Shown: positions 1 to 6,041, counted from the first letter of the stretch. The stretch: DNA of 36,673 bases from Bacteroidota bacterium (GCA_020403265.1 JADBXZ010000137.1:1-36673), one strand, 5' to 3'. Translations and numbers: made by a program. Notes: generated by a model from the letters alone, not told the origin.

Positions 1-141
1 ATTTTTTTTTTTTGTTTAATTGTTTATAATTCCTACGCTCAAAAGTTTAAAAACCAGACTGCTAACAGCACCTAACCAAAAGGCGCACAAACTAACCGCT
101 TAAAAATGCGCCCTTCGGTTAGCTGCAAAACGTTATAAAAC
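1..141. repeat. Left copy of the 141-bp terminal redundancy
   Basis: These bases are identical to 36533-36673, starting at the A before a run of 12 T and ending at the C after GTTATAAAA. The repeat covers the leader of the 36046-36534 gene and attC-like site A. It shows that the molecule is circular or circularly permuted, with a unit length of 36,532 bp. The length equals the default maximum k of MEGAHIT, so it is probably an assembly overlap. Confidence 0.97.
61..137 (-). repeat. attC-like site A (imperfect hairpin with AAC/GTT borders)
   Basis: The outer triplets are AAC at 64-66 and GTT at 132-134. The arms 68-87 and 107-126 pair at 17 of 20 positions around a 19-nt loop. The border form is GCTAACAGCAC ... 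CTGCAAAACGTTATA and is shared in part with site G (4975-5053). The site lies just 3' (minus sense) of the 75-aa gene ending at 151. The layout matches an integron attC site: R''-L''-loop-L'-R'. Confidence 0.6.
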
Positions 142-150
142 AGTTTGCCA

Positions 151-378
151 TTAAGCTTTATCTGTTGGATAACATTTGTCGCATAATTCAACATTTCCGT
201 TCGGCAAATCTTTTCTGCATTGGCAAACCGATTTTATAACATCAGGTTGGCGCAATTCCGATTCCAATTCCGCTATAATTGAATCTAATTTATCAATCCC
301 CCATTCCAAATCAGAGTGAGGTCCTTCAATTATCTGTTTTACTATTGATAATTTATTTATTAATAATTGTGTTTCCAT
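151..378 (-). CDS. 75-aa coiled-coil / zinc-ribbon-like hypothetical protein (cassette gene)
   Basis: I do not recognise the family. The first 45 residues are a charged, leucine-rich helical stretch (KLSIVKQIIEG, LDSIIAELESEL). The C-terminus has a CxC ... CxxC pattern (CQC at about 52-54, CDKC at about 66-69) that could bind one zinc. The ATG at 378 follows an A/T-rich leader. The stop lies 14 bases from the GTT of attC-like site A, so the gene looks like a cassette payload. Its other border, near 400, does not match the GTTATA end, so this unit's 5' border is degenerate. Confidence 0.6.
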   Translation of the reverse strand: METQLLINKLSIVKQIIEGPHSDLEWGIDKLDSIIAELESELRQPDVIKSVCQCRKDLPNGNVELCDKCYPTDKA

Positions 379-399
379 ATTTATTTTTTTTAGTTAATG

Positions 400-449
400 A
401 ACTGCGCCAAGCTGCATCACGTTAGCAAAGATTAAAACGATTTGCTAAC
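400..449 (-). repeat. Short attC-like remnant followed by a perfect GTTAGCAAA/TTTGCTAAC hairpin
   Basis: AACTGCGCCAA (400-410) followed by ACGTTAGC resembles the short site at 7298-7324, which has the same AACTGCGCCAA ... ACGTTAGC form. It leads straight into a 9-bp perfect hairpin, 421-429 with 441-449, around an 11-nt loop. That loop ends in ATTAAAACGA, as does the loop of site M (6055-6065). It looks like a GTTA...TAAC unit with no gene inside, or the scar of a lost cassette. Confidence 0.45.
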
Positions 450-590
450 AATAAATAAACGCAATGTGTGTCGGGAGTCGAACCCGATTGATTAGAGCCT
501 ATGCTGGGGCAATAATCCGAACTTAGCCAGCCACTTCCTTTGTTGTACCCTCCCAACCCACACATGCGTTTATTATTTTCCGTTATACGC
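447..590 (-). repeat. attC-like site B, long form
   Basis: The outer triplets are AAC at 447-449 and GTT at 582-584. The inner arms ATAAACGCAATGTGTG (455-470) and CACACATGCGTTTAT (559-573) pair fully apart from one bulged A. The total length of about 140 bp is at the upper end of known attC sites. The interior contains a tRNA-like T arm (see 464-565). The stop codon of the 583-882 gene falls inside the GTTATACGC border. Confidence 0.5.
464..565 (-). ncRNA. tRNA-like element with intact acceptor and T arms but no clear anticodon arm
   Basis: On the minus strand the ends ATGTGTG and CACACAT form a perfect 7-bp acceptor stem. Directly inside the 3' strand is a full T arm (471-487): a 5-bp TCGGG/CCCGA stem around the loop TTCGACT, which fits the TTCRANY consensus. 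A D-arm-like GTTG/CAAC hairpin follows the 5' acceptor strand. The remaining roughly 54 nt cannot be folded into a 5-bp, 7-nt-loop anticodon arm, and no CCA is encoded. It may be a decayed or interrupted tRNA, or a tRNA mimic. It lies entirely within attC-like site B. Confidence 0.35.
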
Positions 591-933
591 AAGCTGGCTC
601 GGACAAAAACTCCGTATTAAACAGATATTTCATTGATTCCAGTCTTTCGTTTGTTCCTTCATCAGATTTGATATACTTGTAAATTCCTTCTGCTAAATTC
701 AATTCTTCTTGTGCTGTTAAATGCCTTTTAAGTTTTGAACGAATCCATAATTTAAAAAGCGCATATTCTTCTTTACATTGTTCGCCTTCAATAACTTTGA
801 TAAATCGGCACATTAATTCAAGTTTATCAAATCCATGCTTTGTGGTTTTTTCTTCATCTAAACCTATTGGTAATCCAAACATATTATTTTAGTTTTTAGT
901 TATTAATTTTCGGTAAGCCAGCCAGCGTATAAC
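582..933 (-). mobile_element. Cassette-like unit carrying the 99-aa gene
   Basis: The unit is bounded by GTTATACGCAAGCTGGCT at 582-599 and AGCCAGCCAGCGTATAAC at 916-933, complementary at 16 of 18 positions. Matching ends across the gene are what integron logic predicts (cassette start complementary to its own R'' box). Site B lies on its 3' side and site C on its 5' side. Confidence 0.55.
583..882 (-). CDS. 99-aa hypothetical protein (cassette gene)
   Basis: Unrecognised. The protein is mostly alpha-helical and charged (MCRFIKVIEGEQCKEEYALFK, then LTAQEELNLAEGIYKYIKS), with no membrane segment or metal motif. It is the only gene in the 582-933 unit. Its stop codon (583-585) is inside the GTTATACGC border, so the last codons and the recombination border are shared sequence. 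The ATG at 882 has an A-rich leader and no Shine-Dalgarno. Confidence 0.55.
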   Translation of the reverse strand: MFGLPIGLDEEKTTKHGFDKLELMCRFIKVIEGEQCKEEYALFKLWIRSKLKRHLTAQEELNLAEGIYKYIKSDEGTNERLESMKYLFNTEFLSEPACV

Positions 934-1018
934 ACAACCTAATGGCAAGCGCAGCGTTTACGCTTAAATGTTGTTAGTTGGTTTAGCGCCTGACCATTAG
1001 CTTGCTGCCGTTATGCGT
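925..1018 (-). repeat. attC-like site C
   Basis: The outer borders are GCGTATAAC (925-933) and GTTATGCG (1010-1017). The arms CTAATGGCAAGCGC (939-952) and GCGCCTGACCATTAG (986-1000) pair with one extrahelical base and one wobble. A small AGCGTTTACGCT hairpin lies in the loop. The extrahelical base and unequal spacers resemble features that set strand choice in real attC sites. Confidence 0.55.
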
Positions 1019-1247
1019 CAGCTTCCCAGCCGACACAACCACCTACTTCTTCGCCTTTACGAACGTCTAATTTTTTTTCACATCCTCGCATTGAGCCACT
1101 AATAGGGTAGCCATCTTCAAAAACGTGTTTACAAGACCAACACTTTTTATTTGTTGGATTAAAAGAGCATTTAGCTTCGTGTATTCTCATTTCTTCCGCA
1201 TCTTGTGTGAAATGGTGGCAATGGTCGCATTTGAATACTTGCATCAT
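1011..1247 (-). CDS. 78-aa multi-cysteine zinc-finger-like protein
   Basis: The N-terminus carries CDHC-H-(x)n-H-(x3)-C (residues about 7-27), like a C2H2-type finger. It is followed by CWSC at about 36-39 and further cysteines near 55 and 70. This suggests two small zinc sites and a role in DNA, RNA or protein binding, but the partner is unknown. The stop overlaps the GTTATGC border of site C. The 5' border of this unit is not preserved; after the ATG the sequence runs into partial site D. Confidence 0.55.
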   Translation of the reverse strand: MMQVFKCDHCHHFTQDAEEMRIHEAKCSFNPTNKKCWSCKHVFEDGYPISGSMRGCEKKLDVRKGEEVGGCVGWEADA

Positions 1248-1277
1248 TTTCTTTGTTTTTTAAGTTTATAAATAAAT

Positions 1278-1318
1278 TGTGGCTAGAATTGCCACCTTCG
1301 CCAAGCGTGGGAACGTTA
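1278..1318 (-). repeat. Partial attC-like site D at the end of the recombination operon
   Basis: Only one half is convincing: GCCACCTTCGCCAAGCG followed by GGGAACGTTAAT. It shares CTTCGCCAAGC-n-AACGTT with sites J and K and CTTCGCCAA-n-ACGTT with G. A short GTGGC/GCCAC hairpin (about 1279-1295) replaces the full arms. It marks the junction between the phage core operon (1320 upward) and the cassette array below it. Confidence 0.35.
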
Positions 1319-1319
1319 A

Positions 1320-1562
1320 TCAATCACAGCTTATAAATATAACATTCTTTTTTGTTTCAGACAATTCAAGAATTTGATTAGCCAAACAAATATCAGTATT
1401 TTGCTTTGTGATTAACTTATTTAACCGGGCGTTTTCTGTTTTAAGGATTTCAATTTGTGATTTTAATTTATTCTTTTCGATTGAGTTTAACATTGCAGAT
1501 ACAATCATTGCGGTTGATAATATGATTATCGCAATTAAACTGCCTTTATCATTATTACTCAT
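1320..1562 (-). CDS. 80-aa small membrane protein with coiled coil
   Basis: There is one N-terminal transmembrane helix (residues about 9-26, LIAIIILSTAMIVSAML), then a heptad-like coiled coil (KNKLKSQIEILKTENARLNKL). The topology resembles i-spanin-like or leucine-zipper membrane proteins, but the gene sits at the end of the recombination operon, not with the lysis genes, so the function is open. The ATG overlaps the stop of the 1559-1714 gene (ATGA), suggesting coupled translation. Confidence 0.6.
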   Translation of the reverse strand: MSNNDKGSLIAIIILSTAMIVSAMLNSIEKNKLKSQIEILKTENARLNKLITKQNTDICLANQILELSETKKNVIFISCD

Positions 1563-1714
1563 AGAACCACCTCCCCTAACTTTTTTTCTGCCATTGATTG
1601 ACTAAAGAACCAACTAACAATATAATCATTGCCTGTCCAAATAAGTAAAGGCTTAGTGCCGTTAATTGTTTGAGTAAGTATGTACTCGTTTACTGCCCTG
1701 TTAAATTTTTTCAT
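1559..1714 (-). CDS. 51-aa hypothetical protein
   Basis: A short ORF reads MKKFNRAVNEYILTQTING... to ...AEKKLGEVVL with a TGA stop at 1559-1561. Both ends are coupled: its start lies inside the end of the 1701-1970 gene and its stop overlaps the ATG of the 1320-1562 gene. The family is not recognised. The tight overlaps and protein-like composition are the support. Confidence 0.55.
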   Translation of the reverse strand: MKKFNRAVNEYILTQTINGTKPLLIWTGNDYIVSWFFSQSMAEKKLGEVVL

Positions 1715-1970
1715 AATCTTTTATTTTTTTAAATCCTTTAAATAAAAAGTCTCCATTTGTTTGCAACTCTAAATCAAGCGTATAGTATTCCAATGGGCTA
1801 CCCATTTTTACTGGGTCAAAGTGATTACTTTTACCATGATATATCTTATAAGTATTGTAGGCTGACTCAAAGATATTAATAGGGTAGAACTCTGAAAATA
1901 TAGATTTTAAAGTATTTTCGCTTGCTTGTCCTAAAAAGGTTTTGTGAATATAAACTATTCCTTCATTCAT
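1701..1970 (-). CDS. 89-aa hypothetical protein
   Basis: Unrecognised. It has many aromatic residues (IYHGKSNHFD, YYTLDLELQTNGDFLFKGF) and looks like a small alpha/beta fold. Its ATG overlaps the TAA of the VRR-NUC gene (1967-1970), and its tail overlaps the 51-aa gene. It is therefore part of the recombination operon, but nothing in the sequence gives a function. Confidence 0.55.
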   Translation of the reverse strand: MNEGIVYIHKTFLGQASENTLKSIFSEFYPINIFESAYNTYKIYHGKSNHFDPVKMGSPLEYYTLDLELQTNGDFLFKGFKKIKDYEKI

Positions 1971-2344
1971 TTGGTTAAATCAATTATATTATTACTTACA
2001 TTGTTTTTTCCACATACAATAGCTTCGTATTGCTTTTGAAAGTCGGCAAAAGAGCGAACTAACAAATAATCAAACCCCTTACTTTCAACTAACATCTTGA
2101 ACTCAATTTGTGTATCACTCATTCTGCCTTTATCCGTTTTGACTTCTACAAAGAAAACTTTTTTATTTTTACCTAAAACAACTAAATCACTTACTCCTGA
2201 AATTGTACCAGTCCGCTTCATTGCCACAGCTTCACGAACATTTCGCTTACCTCCATTCGGCACAGCAAATGCAAACAACTCATTTGCGTAAAATAGTCTT
2301 ATGCCTTTAACGATATCGGTTTGTATTTGGCTTTCTTTAATCAT
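1967..2344 (-). CDS. VRR-NUC domain nuclease
   Basis: A PD-(D/E)XK-type nuclease of the small phage VRR-NUC class, which as a family are structure-specific nucleases, some acting like Holliday-junction resolvases. Visible motifs are PNGGKR (29-34), GVSDLVV with the catalytic-type Asp53, FVEVKT with Glu67 and Lys69, and the supporting Q79. The length (125 aa) is normal for stand-alone VRR-NUC. It overlaps the YqaJ-type exonuclease gene by 8 bases, so it probably acts with it in recombination or branch processing. Resolvase activity is inferred. Confidence 0.85.
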   Translation of the reverse strand: MIKESQIQTDIVKGIRLFYANELFAFAVPNGGKRNVREAVAMKRTGTISGVSDLVVLGKNKKVFFVEVKTDKGRMSDTQIEFKMLVESKGFDYLLVRSFADFQKQYEAIVCGKNNVSNNIIDLTK

Positions 2345-2990
2345 TATAAACTTTCTTTTTAAACATACTCAAATACTGATTGTAAATTTCCGTAACAGCG
2401 TTCAATCTGCTTTCAATTGCTTCAAACGCTTCACTATCTGCTTTAAGTCGATAAACAAACAAGCCTAAATCTGAATTAATACGTGGGTCAAAACTTACAA
2501 AGTCGCAATAATCTTTCTTTAAAAACCACATATAAAACATCATTTGCCAGTAATAATCTTTATGATTGGACTTCAAATCCTCATCACTTGTAATTGTGCA
2601 ATGCTTTAAGTGGTTTGCTCCGTTAAACGGACATTTAACCTCGATCAACCCATTATCTAAAGTTAATCTATCCGGGCTGCAAACTGAAGGATACAATTCA
2701 TGTATGTAACATCCTGCAATGTCTGTTTCATTGCCGGTCAATTTATTATACCATTCAACAGCTTTAGGCTCATTTTCAACTCCCCATTGTGTTGCCATTG
2801 TGTCCATGTTTTGTTTGAGTTCACCACTTAGCGACTCCCATACTTTCTCTAAAATGTAAGTTTCACACCCGTCACTAATTAATTTACTTTTAGTTTTAGG
2901 TTCGGTCATAGCTCGATACCATTCCGACCCCGAGAATTTGCCGATTCGTTTAGTAAACCAGTCAACTGAATATTGTTCTATTTGTTCCAT
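2337..2990 (-). CDS. YqaJ-family (lambda-exonuclease-like) recombination exonuclease
   Basis: This 217-aa protein has the YqaJ signature order: SGSEWY near residue 20, GVENEPKAVEWY (70-81), SPDRL with Asp107, and GLIEVKCP with Glu117 and Lys119, then a tyrosine/glutamine motif in DYYWQMMFYMW. Such enzymes degrade one strand of double-stranded ends to load a single-strand annealing protein. The upstream gene encodes a Rad52-like annealing protein and overlaps this one (2978-2990). The two form a classic phage recombination pair. Confidence 0.88.
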   Translation of the reverse strand: MEQIEQYSVDWFTKRIGKFSGSEWYRAMTEPKTKSKLISDGCETYILEKVWESLSGELKQNMDTMATQWGVENEPKAVEWYNKLTGNETDIAGCYIHELYPSVCSPDRLTLDNGLIEVKCPFNGANHLKHCTITSDEDLKSNHKDYYWQMMFYMWFLKKDYCDFVSFDPRINSDLGLFVYRLKADSEAFEAIESRLNAVTEIYNQYLSMFKKKVYND

Positions 2991-3493
2991 TGTGTATTGT
3001 ACTGGGGTTTAAATTCTACAATATCCTTTCTATTCAAGTCACGCCCAAACAGTTTACCTAAGTGACCAGCGGCATCTTTAATGGCAAAACTTTTAGCAGC
3101 AGGTAAAGCCTTCATGACAGCATCTTGTTTAATTGCATTCAAATTGCTTGCGGTTTCTCCCTTATCAGTTTGAACACCAACAGCTCCCAGTCCATCATGG
3201 TATTGCCATTGTTTGGTTATCGGATTAATGTAATGCAATCGAACATGGCAGCTAACTGAATTGAATAATTGTGAGTAACTAATCACTTCAACTCTCCATT
3301 GCTGGAATATCCGGGTTAATAAAATCTCAACCCTTTGAATTGTTAAGTAATGTACATCTTTAGCAAATGGATGTTTAGCCACCCAGTTAGCAGGCGGTGA
3401 TTGGTTTAGAAGTAGATTAAAAGCGTCATTATTGAACACCTCTACTTCTTCGCCTACTAATTCCTTCAGTGTTGGTAATTGGTTTGTTTCCAT
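2978..3493 (-). CDS. Rad52-like single-strand annealing protein
   Basis: 171 aa. The diagnostic stretch is residues 98-155: YHDGLGAVGVQTDKGE, then NAIKQDAVMKALPAAKSFAIKDAA, then LGKLFGRDLNR. This alternation of small residues, an invariant Lys-Asp-Ala helix and a GKxFGRDLNR loop is typical of phage Rad52/22-type recombinases. They coat and anneal single strands during recombination-dependent replication. The gene precedes and overlaps the YqaJ exonuclease gene. I am sure of the superfamily and less sure of the subgroup. Confidence 0.8.
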   Translation of the reverse strand: METNQLPTLKELVGEEVEVFNNDAFNLLLNQSPPANWVAKHPFAKDVHYLTIQRVEILLTRIFQQWRVEVISYSQLFNSVSCHVRLHYINPITKQWQYHDGLGAVGVQTDKGETASNLNAIKQDAVMKALPAAKSFAIKDAAGHLGKLFGRDLNRKDIVEFKPQYNTQWNK

Positions 3494-3495
3494 TG

Positions 3496-3705
3496 TTATA
3501 ATAAATTGTTTTGGATTAAGAATTTTTGAAAGAATGAATGCAACTCATTTAATGTGATAATATCAGCATCGGACGAATCAATTAGTATCTTTGTTTTGTC
3601 GGCAAATTTCAAGGTCATAAAGATTTTACTAGAGTCAACTATTTGAGTTAAGCTAGCCTCTTTCTCTTCGACTTGCACGGTTGTATTTGGTGGTAGTTTT
3701 AGCAT
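3496..3705 (-). CDS. 69-aa hypothetical protein, first gene of the recombination operon
   Basis: Unrecognised small acidic protein (MLKLPPNTTVQVEEKEASLTQ...). It begins 2 bases downstream of the conserved 33-bp leader at 3707-3739 and ends 2 bases before the annealing-protein gene, so it is the promoter-proximal gene of this operon. It has no cysteine motif or membrane segment. Confidence 0.6.
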   Translation of the reverse strand: MLKLPPNTTVQVEEKEASLTQIVDSSKIFMTLKFADKTKILIDSSDADIITLNELHSFFQKFLIQNNLL

Positions 3706-3706
3706 A

Positions 3707-3753
3707 TTGGTTTGTTTTGATGGTGTAAAATTACAACCTCTTTTTCAAATATA
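3707..3753 (-). promoter_or_regulatory. Early promoter with conserved operator/leader, copy 1
   Basis: On the minus strand a TATATTTG -7 box (3746-3753) fits the Bacteroidota TAnnTTTG consensus. It is followed by a 33-bp segment (3707-3739) that recurs at 8643-8675 with one difference. The segment contains the dyad TGTAA-tt-TTACA and ends just before the ATG of the 3705 gene. Its placement downstream of the -7 box fits an operator or shared translation leader. Confidence 0.6.
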
Positions 3754-3811
3754 AAAACATTTTAAAAAGATTTTTTGTTAAAACAACGTAACTTATTGAT
3801 TATCAATGCAA

Positions 3812-4213
3812 TTATTTTTTTAAAGAATCGATAAATAATCTATTAAATGTGGCTGAATCTAATCGGTAATACATTCTTTTAGCCTTTGAATCCCGAACGC
3901 AAAATATGGCAGGCGTTGCAACAAGTGACCCCCACGCTGTTATTGCAAAGTCGTTGATGTTATACACGCCTCTATTCCATTGCTTATCCCAAACTCGCTC
4001 CTTTGCGTAACCAATGGCAACACCAGTTAGTAAACCTGTTGCAAGGCTTAAACCTTTCTTTTTTGTTATTTTTAAAGTCACGGCTGTGGTTACAACGTTA
4101 ACCCCTGCCCCGGCAGCGAAATGCTTTGTGTCATCTGGAATCTTATTCCAAACCGAACACGATGTACATAATAGTGTACATACTATTATTATTTTGTTCA
4201 TCTTTTTGTACAT
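3812..4213 (-). CDS. Putative lipoprotein resembling DUF2279-type proteins
   Basis: 133 aa. A second ATG at 4201 gives a better signal peptide, MNKIIIVCTLLCTSC, with a lipidation-type cysteine at its end. The mature part has DDTKHFAAGAG, a glycine/alanine-rich hydrophobic stretch (LSLATGLLTGVAIGYAKE) and KQWNRGVYNINDFAITAWGSLV. This follows the KHF...G...KE.D...D..D...GS pattern that I associate with DUF2279-like periplasmic lipoproteins. An envelope role is likely and anything further is guesswork. It is the last core gene before the 4260 cassette border. Confidence 0.6.
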   Translation of the reverse strand: MYKKMNKIIIVCTLLCTSCSVWNKIPDDTKHFAAGAGVNVVTTAVTLKITKKKGLSLATGLLTGVAIGYAKERVWDKQWNRGVYNINDFAITAWGSLVATPAIFCVRDSKAKRMYYRLDSATFNRLFIDSLKK

Positions 4214-4259
4214 TTTAATTGTAAGTTGTTGACCATCAATATTACATCCTTAGCGAGTA

Positions 4260-4977
4260 GTTATGTGCAATTTTCTTTTTCATTTTTTTTGCCAACGCTC
4301 AATTAAACAATTTCATAATTGTATCTCCGTTGTAACCTTTCTCCCAAATATACCAAGCGTAGCACCTTGCACTATTATTGTTGTATTTGACAAAATCGCC
4401 ATTTTTTGCACAATTCAATCTACTGCTACTTACATAAACAGTTTTGATAGGAAACCTTTTTAGAAACTCTCTACGTTTTTTTCCTTCAAGAAACTGAATA
4501 CCCATAAACATTGCAACTTTTTTGCCTTTTGGTATTAAAGACAATGCCTTTTCTACAAATTGCTCTGCATACTTATAAGGTGGATTTGTTACAATATCTC
4601 CATCCCACATTTCTATATTGTCAATTCCTATAAAGTCAATCAATTCACTTGCATAGTTTCTATCAACTAAATCTGTGCTTCTCACATTATATCCAGCGTT
4701 CCAAAAAACTTCCGATAAATGACCTCCGCCACAAGCACATTCCCAAATGTTATTTGAAAAGGTTTCTAATTCCAACAACAATTCAAGTGCTTTTGGTTCT
4801 GTTGCATAATAGTCGTGTGTTTCTCTTTCTTCTTGAGCGTGGCTACTTGCACCCAACGAAGTAAAAACACTTTTTTTGTTTCCGTTCCAATCTTTTGTCA
4901 TATTTTATTTATTTAATTATTTAATTGTTTAATGTTTTCCCACCCACAAAAAATGAAAAAGAAAACAGACACATAAC
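4260..4977 (-). mobile_element. Cassette-like unit carrying a DNA methyltransferase gene
   Basis: The left end GTTATGTG-CAA-TTTTCTTTTTCATTTTTT (4260-4288) is complementary to the right end at 4948-4977, which reads GTTATGTG-TCTG-TTTTCTTTTTCATTTTTT in reverse complement. These are terminal inverted repeats of about 30 bp with one short mismatch patch. Site G abuts the right end. The attC-like hairpin expected left of 4260 is not recognisable, where the array meets the lipoprotein gene. Confidence 0.55.
4299..4901 (-). CDS. DNA adenine-type methyltransferase, small single-domain (cassette gene)
   Basis: 200 aa. The SAM-binding motif I is IWECACGGGHLSEVF (52-66) and the catalytic motif IV is VTNPPY (104-109), in the order I then IV. 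HDYYATEPKALELLLE at the N-terminus is typical of phage-type methyltransferases. There is no obvious target-recognition domain, so specificity is unknown. GKKRREFLKRFP near the end resembles GSKKRKEFWQNNMP of the 34661-35269 protein, so the two are distant relatives. The likely role is self-modification against host restriction. Confidence 0.8.
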   Translation of the reverse strand: MTKDWNGNKKSVFTSLGASSHAQEERETHDYYATEPKALELLLELETFSNNIWECACGGGHLSEVFWNAGYNVRSTDLVDRNYASELIDFIGIDNIEMWDGDIVTNPPYKYAEQFVEKALSLIPKGKKVAMFMGIQFLEGKKRREFLKRFPIKTVYVSSSRLNCAKNGDFVKYNNNSARCYAWYIWEKGYNGDTIMKLFN

Positions 4978-5053
4978 AGCACATAAGCAAAAGCCCAAAT
5001 CCACCGCTAAAGCCAACCCTATTTGTGCCTTCGCCAATCTGCAAAACGTTAGC
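4975..5053 (-). repeat. attC-like site G
   Basis: The outer triplets are AAC at 4975-4977 and GTT at 5048-5050. Arms 4979-5000 and 5021-5042 pair over 22 positions with a few mismatches and wobbles around a 20-nt loop. The borders AACAGCAC...TAAGCAAAAG and CTTCGCCAATCTGCAAAACGTTAGC are shared in part with site A. Confidence 0.6.
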
Positions 5054-5612
5054 AGAAATGCCAAGCGACACCCTAAACCTTTGGCGACTTTTTAAGGAAA
5101 TCAATTTCTTCTTTAATATCCATCATAGAATTATATTCTAATTCGACTTTTAAAGAGTTTATAATTTTACCTGCGGTGTTGGCTAATTCCTTACCAACAT
5201 TTAAACCCATTTTACCTGCCTTCATTTTAGTGTAATTATCACTAAGGCTTGTTCTTAATTCTGTGATGTTTTGCATAATCTTTTTGTTTTAATTATTAAT
5301 TTAATTGTTTCTTTTATTTCAGGATATTTTGTTATTTCTTCTTTTTTGTAACCCAACTTTCTCAAATGTTGTTTCATATAAGCATCGTGTAAAGTATCAG
5401 CATAATATTTTTGTTTTTGTGCGGTTTGTTTAGCCAAAAAATCTTTATTATCATTATATCTTTTTCTTGCTTGTTTTCTTACCTTTTCTCTATTTTCGTC
5501 TTTATATCGTTGCTTAAATACAGCTTGTTTATCCTTGTTTATACGGTTGTAATTATCTTGATAAATCTTTCTTTTTTCTTTTTTAGTAGGAGTGGAAGGC
5601 ACTTCTGCTAAC
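5048..5612 (-). mobile_element. Cassette-like unit with two small genes
   Basis: The left end GTTAGCAGAAATGCC (5048-5062) is complementary to the right end GGCACTTCTGCTAAC (5598-5612) at 14 of 15 positions. The GAARTGCC part is also found at the ends of the 34584-35569 unit. Site G is on the 3' side and site H on the 5' side. Confidence 0.55.
5073..5276 (-). CDS. 67-aa hypothetical helical protein (cassette gene)
   Basis: Sequence MQNITELRTSLSDNYTKMK... followed by GLNVGKELANTAGKIINSLKVELEYNSMM. The fold is probably two helices. I have the impression of similar short proteins in Bacteroidota phages but cannot name a family. It overlaps the end of the 5255-5671 gene by 22 bases and lies within the 5048-5612 unit. 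Confidence 0.55.
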   Translation of the reverse strand: MQNITELRTSLSDNYTKMKAGKMGLNVGKELANTAGKIINSLKVELEYNSMMDIKEEIDFLKKSPKV

Positions 5613-5671
5613 ACGTGCTTTGCAAAAGGCAAGGCATTTGTGGTATCATCAACATTTGTATTTCTAATCAT
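5255..5671 (-). CDS. Very basic helical protein of up to 138 aa (cassette gene, start uncertain)
   Basis: The body is a lysine/arginine/tyrosine-rich helix (KRKIYQDNYNRINKDK, YKDENREKVRKQARKRYNDN), like nucleic-acid-binding proteins with this repeat style. The ATG at 5671 lies inside the loop of attC-like site H, upstream of the unit border at 5612. The first about 20 residues would therefore be encoded by the neighbouring recombination site. An internal GTG (VPSTPTKKE...) near 5598 may be the original start. No enzymatic motif is visible. Confidence 0.5.
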   Translation of the reverse strand: MIRNTNVDDTTNALPFAKHVLAEVPSTPTKKEKRKIYQDNYNRINKDKQAVFKQRYKDENREKVRKQARKRYNDNKDFLAKQTAQKQKYYADTLHDAYMKQHLRKLGYKKEEITKYPEIKETIKLIIKTKRLCKTSQN

Positions 5672-5737
5672 CTTTTGTGGTTTATTGAAAATTTGTACTT
5701 ATAATCCTTGCCCTTCGCAAAGCACCATACGTTAGCA
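5610..5737 (-). repeat. attC-like site H, long loop
   Basis: The borders are GCTAAC (5607-5612) and GTTAGCAC (5731-5738). The arms TGCTTTGCAAAAGGCAAGG (5616-5634) and CCTTGCCCTTCGCAAAGCA (5706-5724) pair at 17 of 19 positions with two wobbles. The 71-nt loop contains the annotated start of the 5255-5671 gene. The total of about 130 bp is similar in length to Vibrio cholerae repeats. Confidence 0.55.
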
Positions 5738-6041
5738 CCAATACTACGTTAGTGCTTCTAATTCAGCTTTTACCTCATTCCAAAAAGTAATAGCAGAAGG
5801 CGTTTCATCATCGTGAGTGTCCCAATATCTATATGATGGTTGTGATTCCAAAATTTCATTCACGGTTATTAATGCTGATTGTTTTGCTCTTTGCAATCTT
5901 ACAAATTCAGAATGAGTATCAACATCAAATCCTACTGTATAAGTCTGAAATTTTGCGTGTTTATCTCTTAATTCTATTGCTTTACTTTTTGCTTCCATTT
6001 TCTATTTAATTTATTCGTTAATAATACGTACTAGTGCTAAC
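5731..6041 (-). mobile_element. Cassette-like unit carrying the 84-aa gene
   Basis: The left end GTTAGCACCAATAC (5731-5744) is complementary to the right end GTACTAGTGCTAAC (6028-6041) at 12 of 14 positions. Site H lies on its 3' side and the compact site M on its 5' side. Confidence 0.5.
5744..5998 (-). CDS. 84-aa hypothetical protein (cassette gene)
   Basis: Unrecognised family. The sequence contains TYTVGFDVDTHSEFVRLQRAK and PSAITFWNEVKAELEAL, so probably mixed alpha/beta with a C-terminal helix. It ends with TAG at 5744-5746, directly beside the cassette border. It is the only gene in its unit. The ATG at 5998 follows an A/T-rich leader without Shine-Dalgarno. Confidence 0.55.
   Translation of the reverse strand: MEAKSKAIELRDKHAKFQTYTVGFDVDTHSEFVRLQRAKQSALITVNEILESQPSYRYWDTHDDETPSAITFWNEVKAELEALT

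Noticed and set aside
1-141. A true packaged direct terminal repeat
   Set aside because: The length equals the usual largest assembly k-mer, and the repeat covers an ordinary leader and an attC-like site. An assembly overlap of a circular map explains it better.
4913-5104. 63-aa minus ORF
   Set aside because: It runs through attC-like site G, and its composition (long hydrophobic/cysteine stretch) is an artefact of the hairpin DNA.
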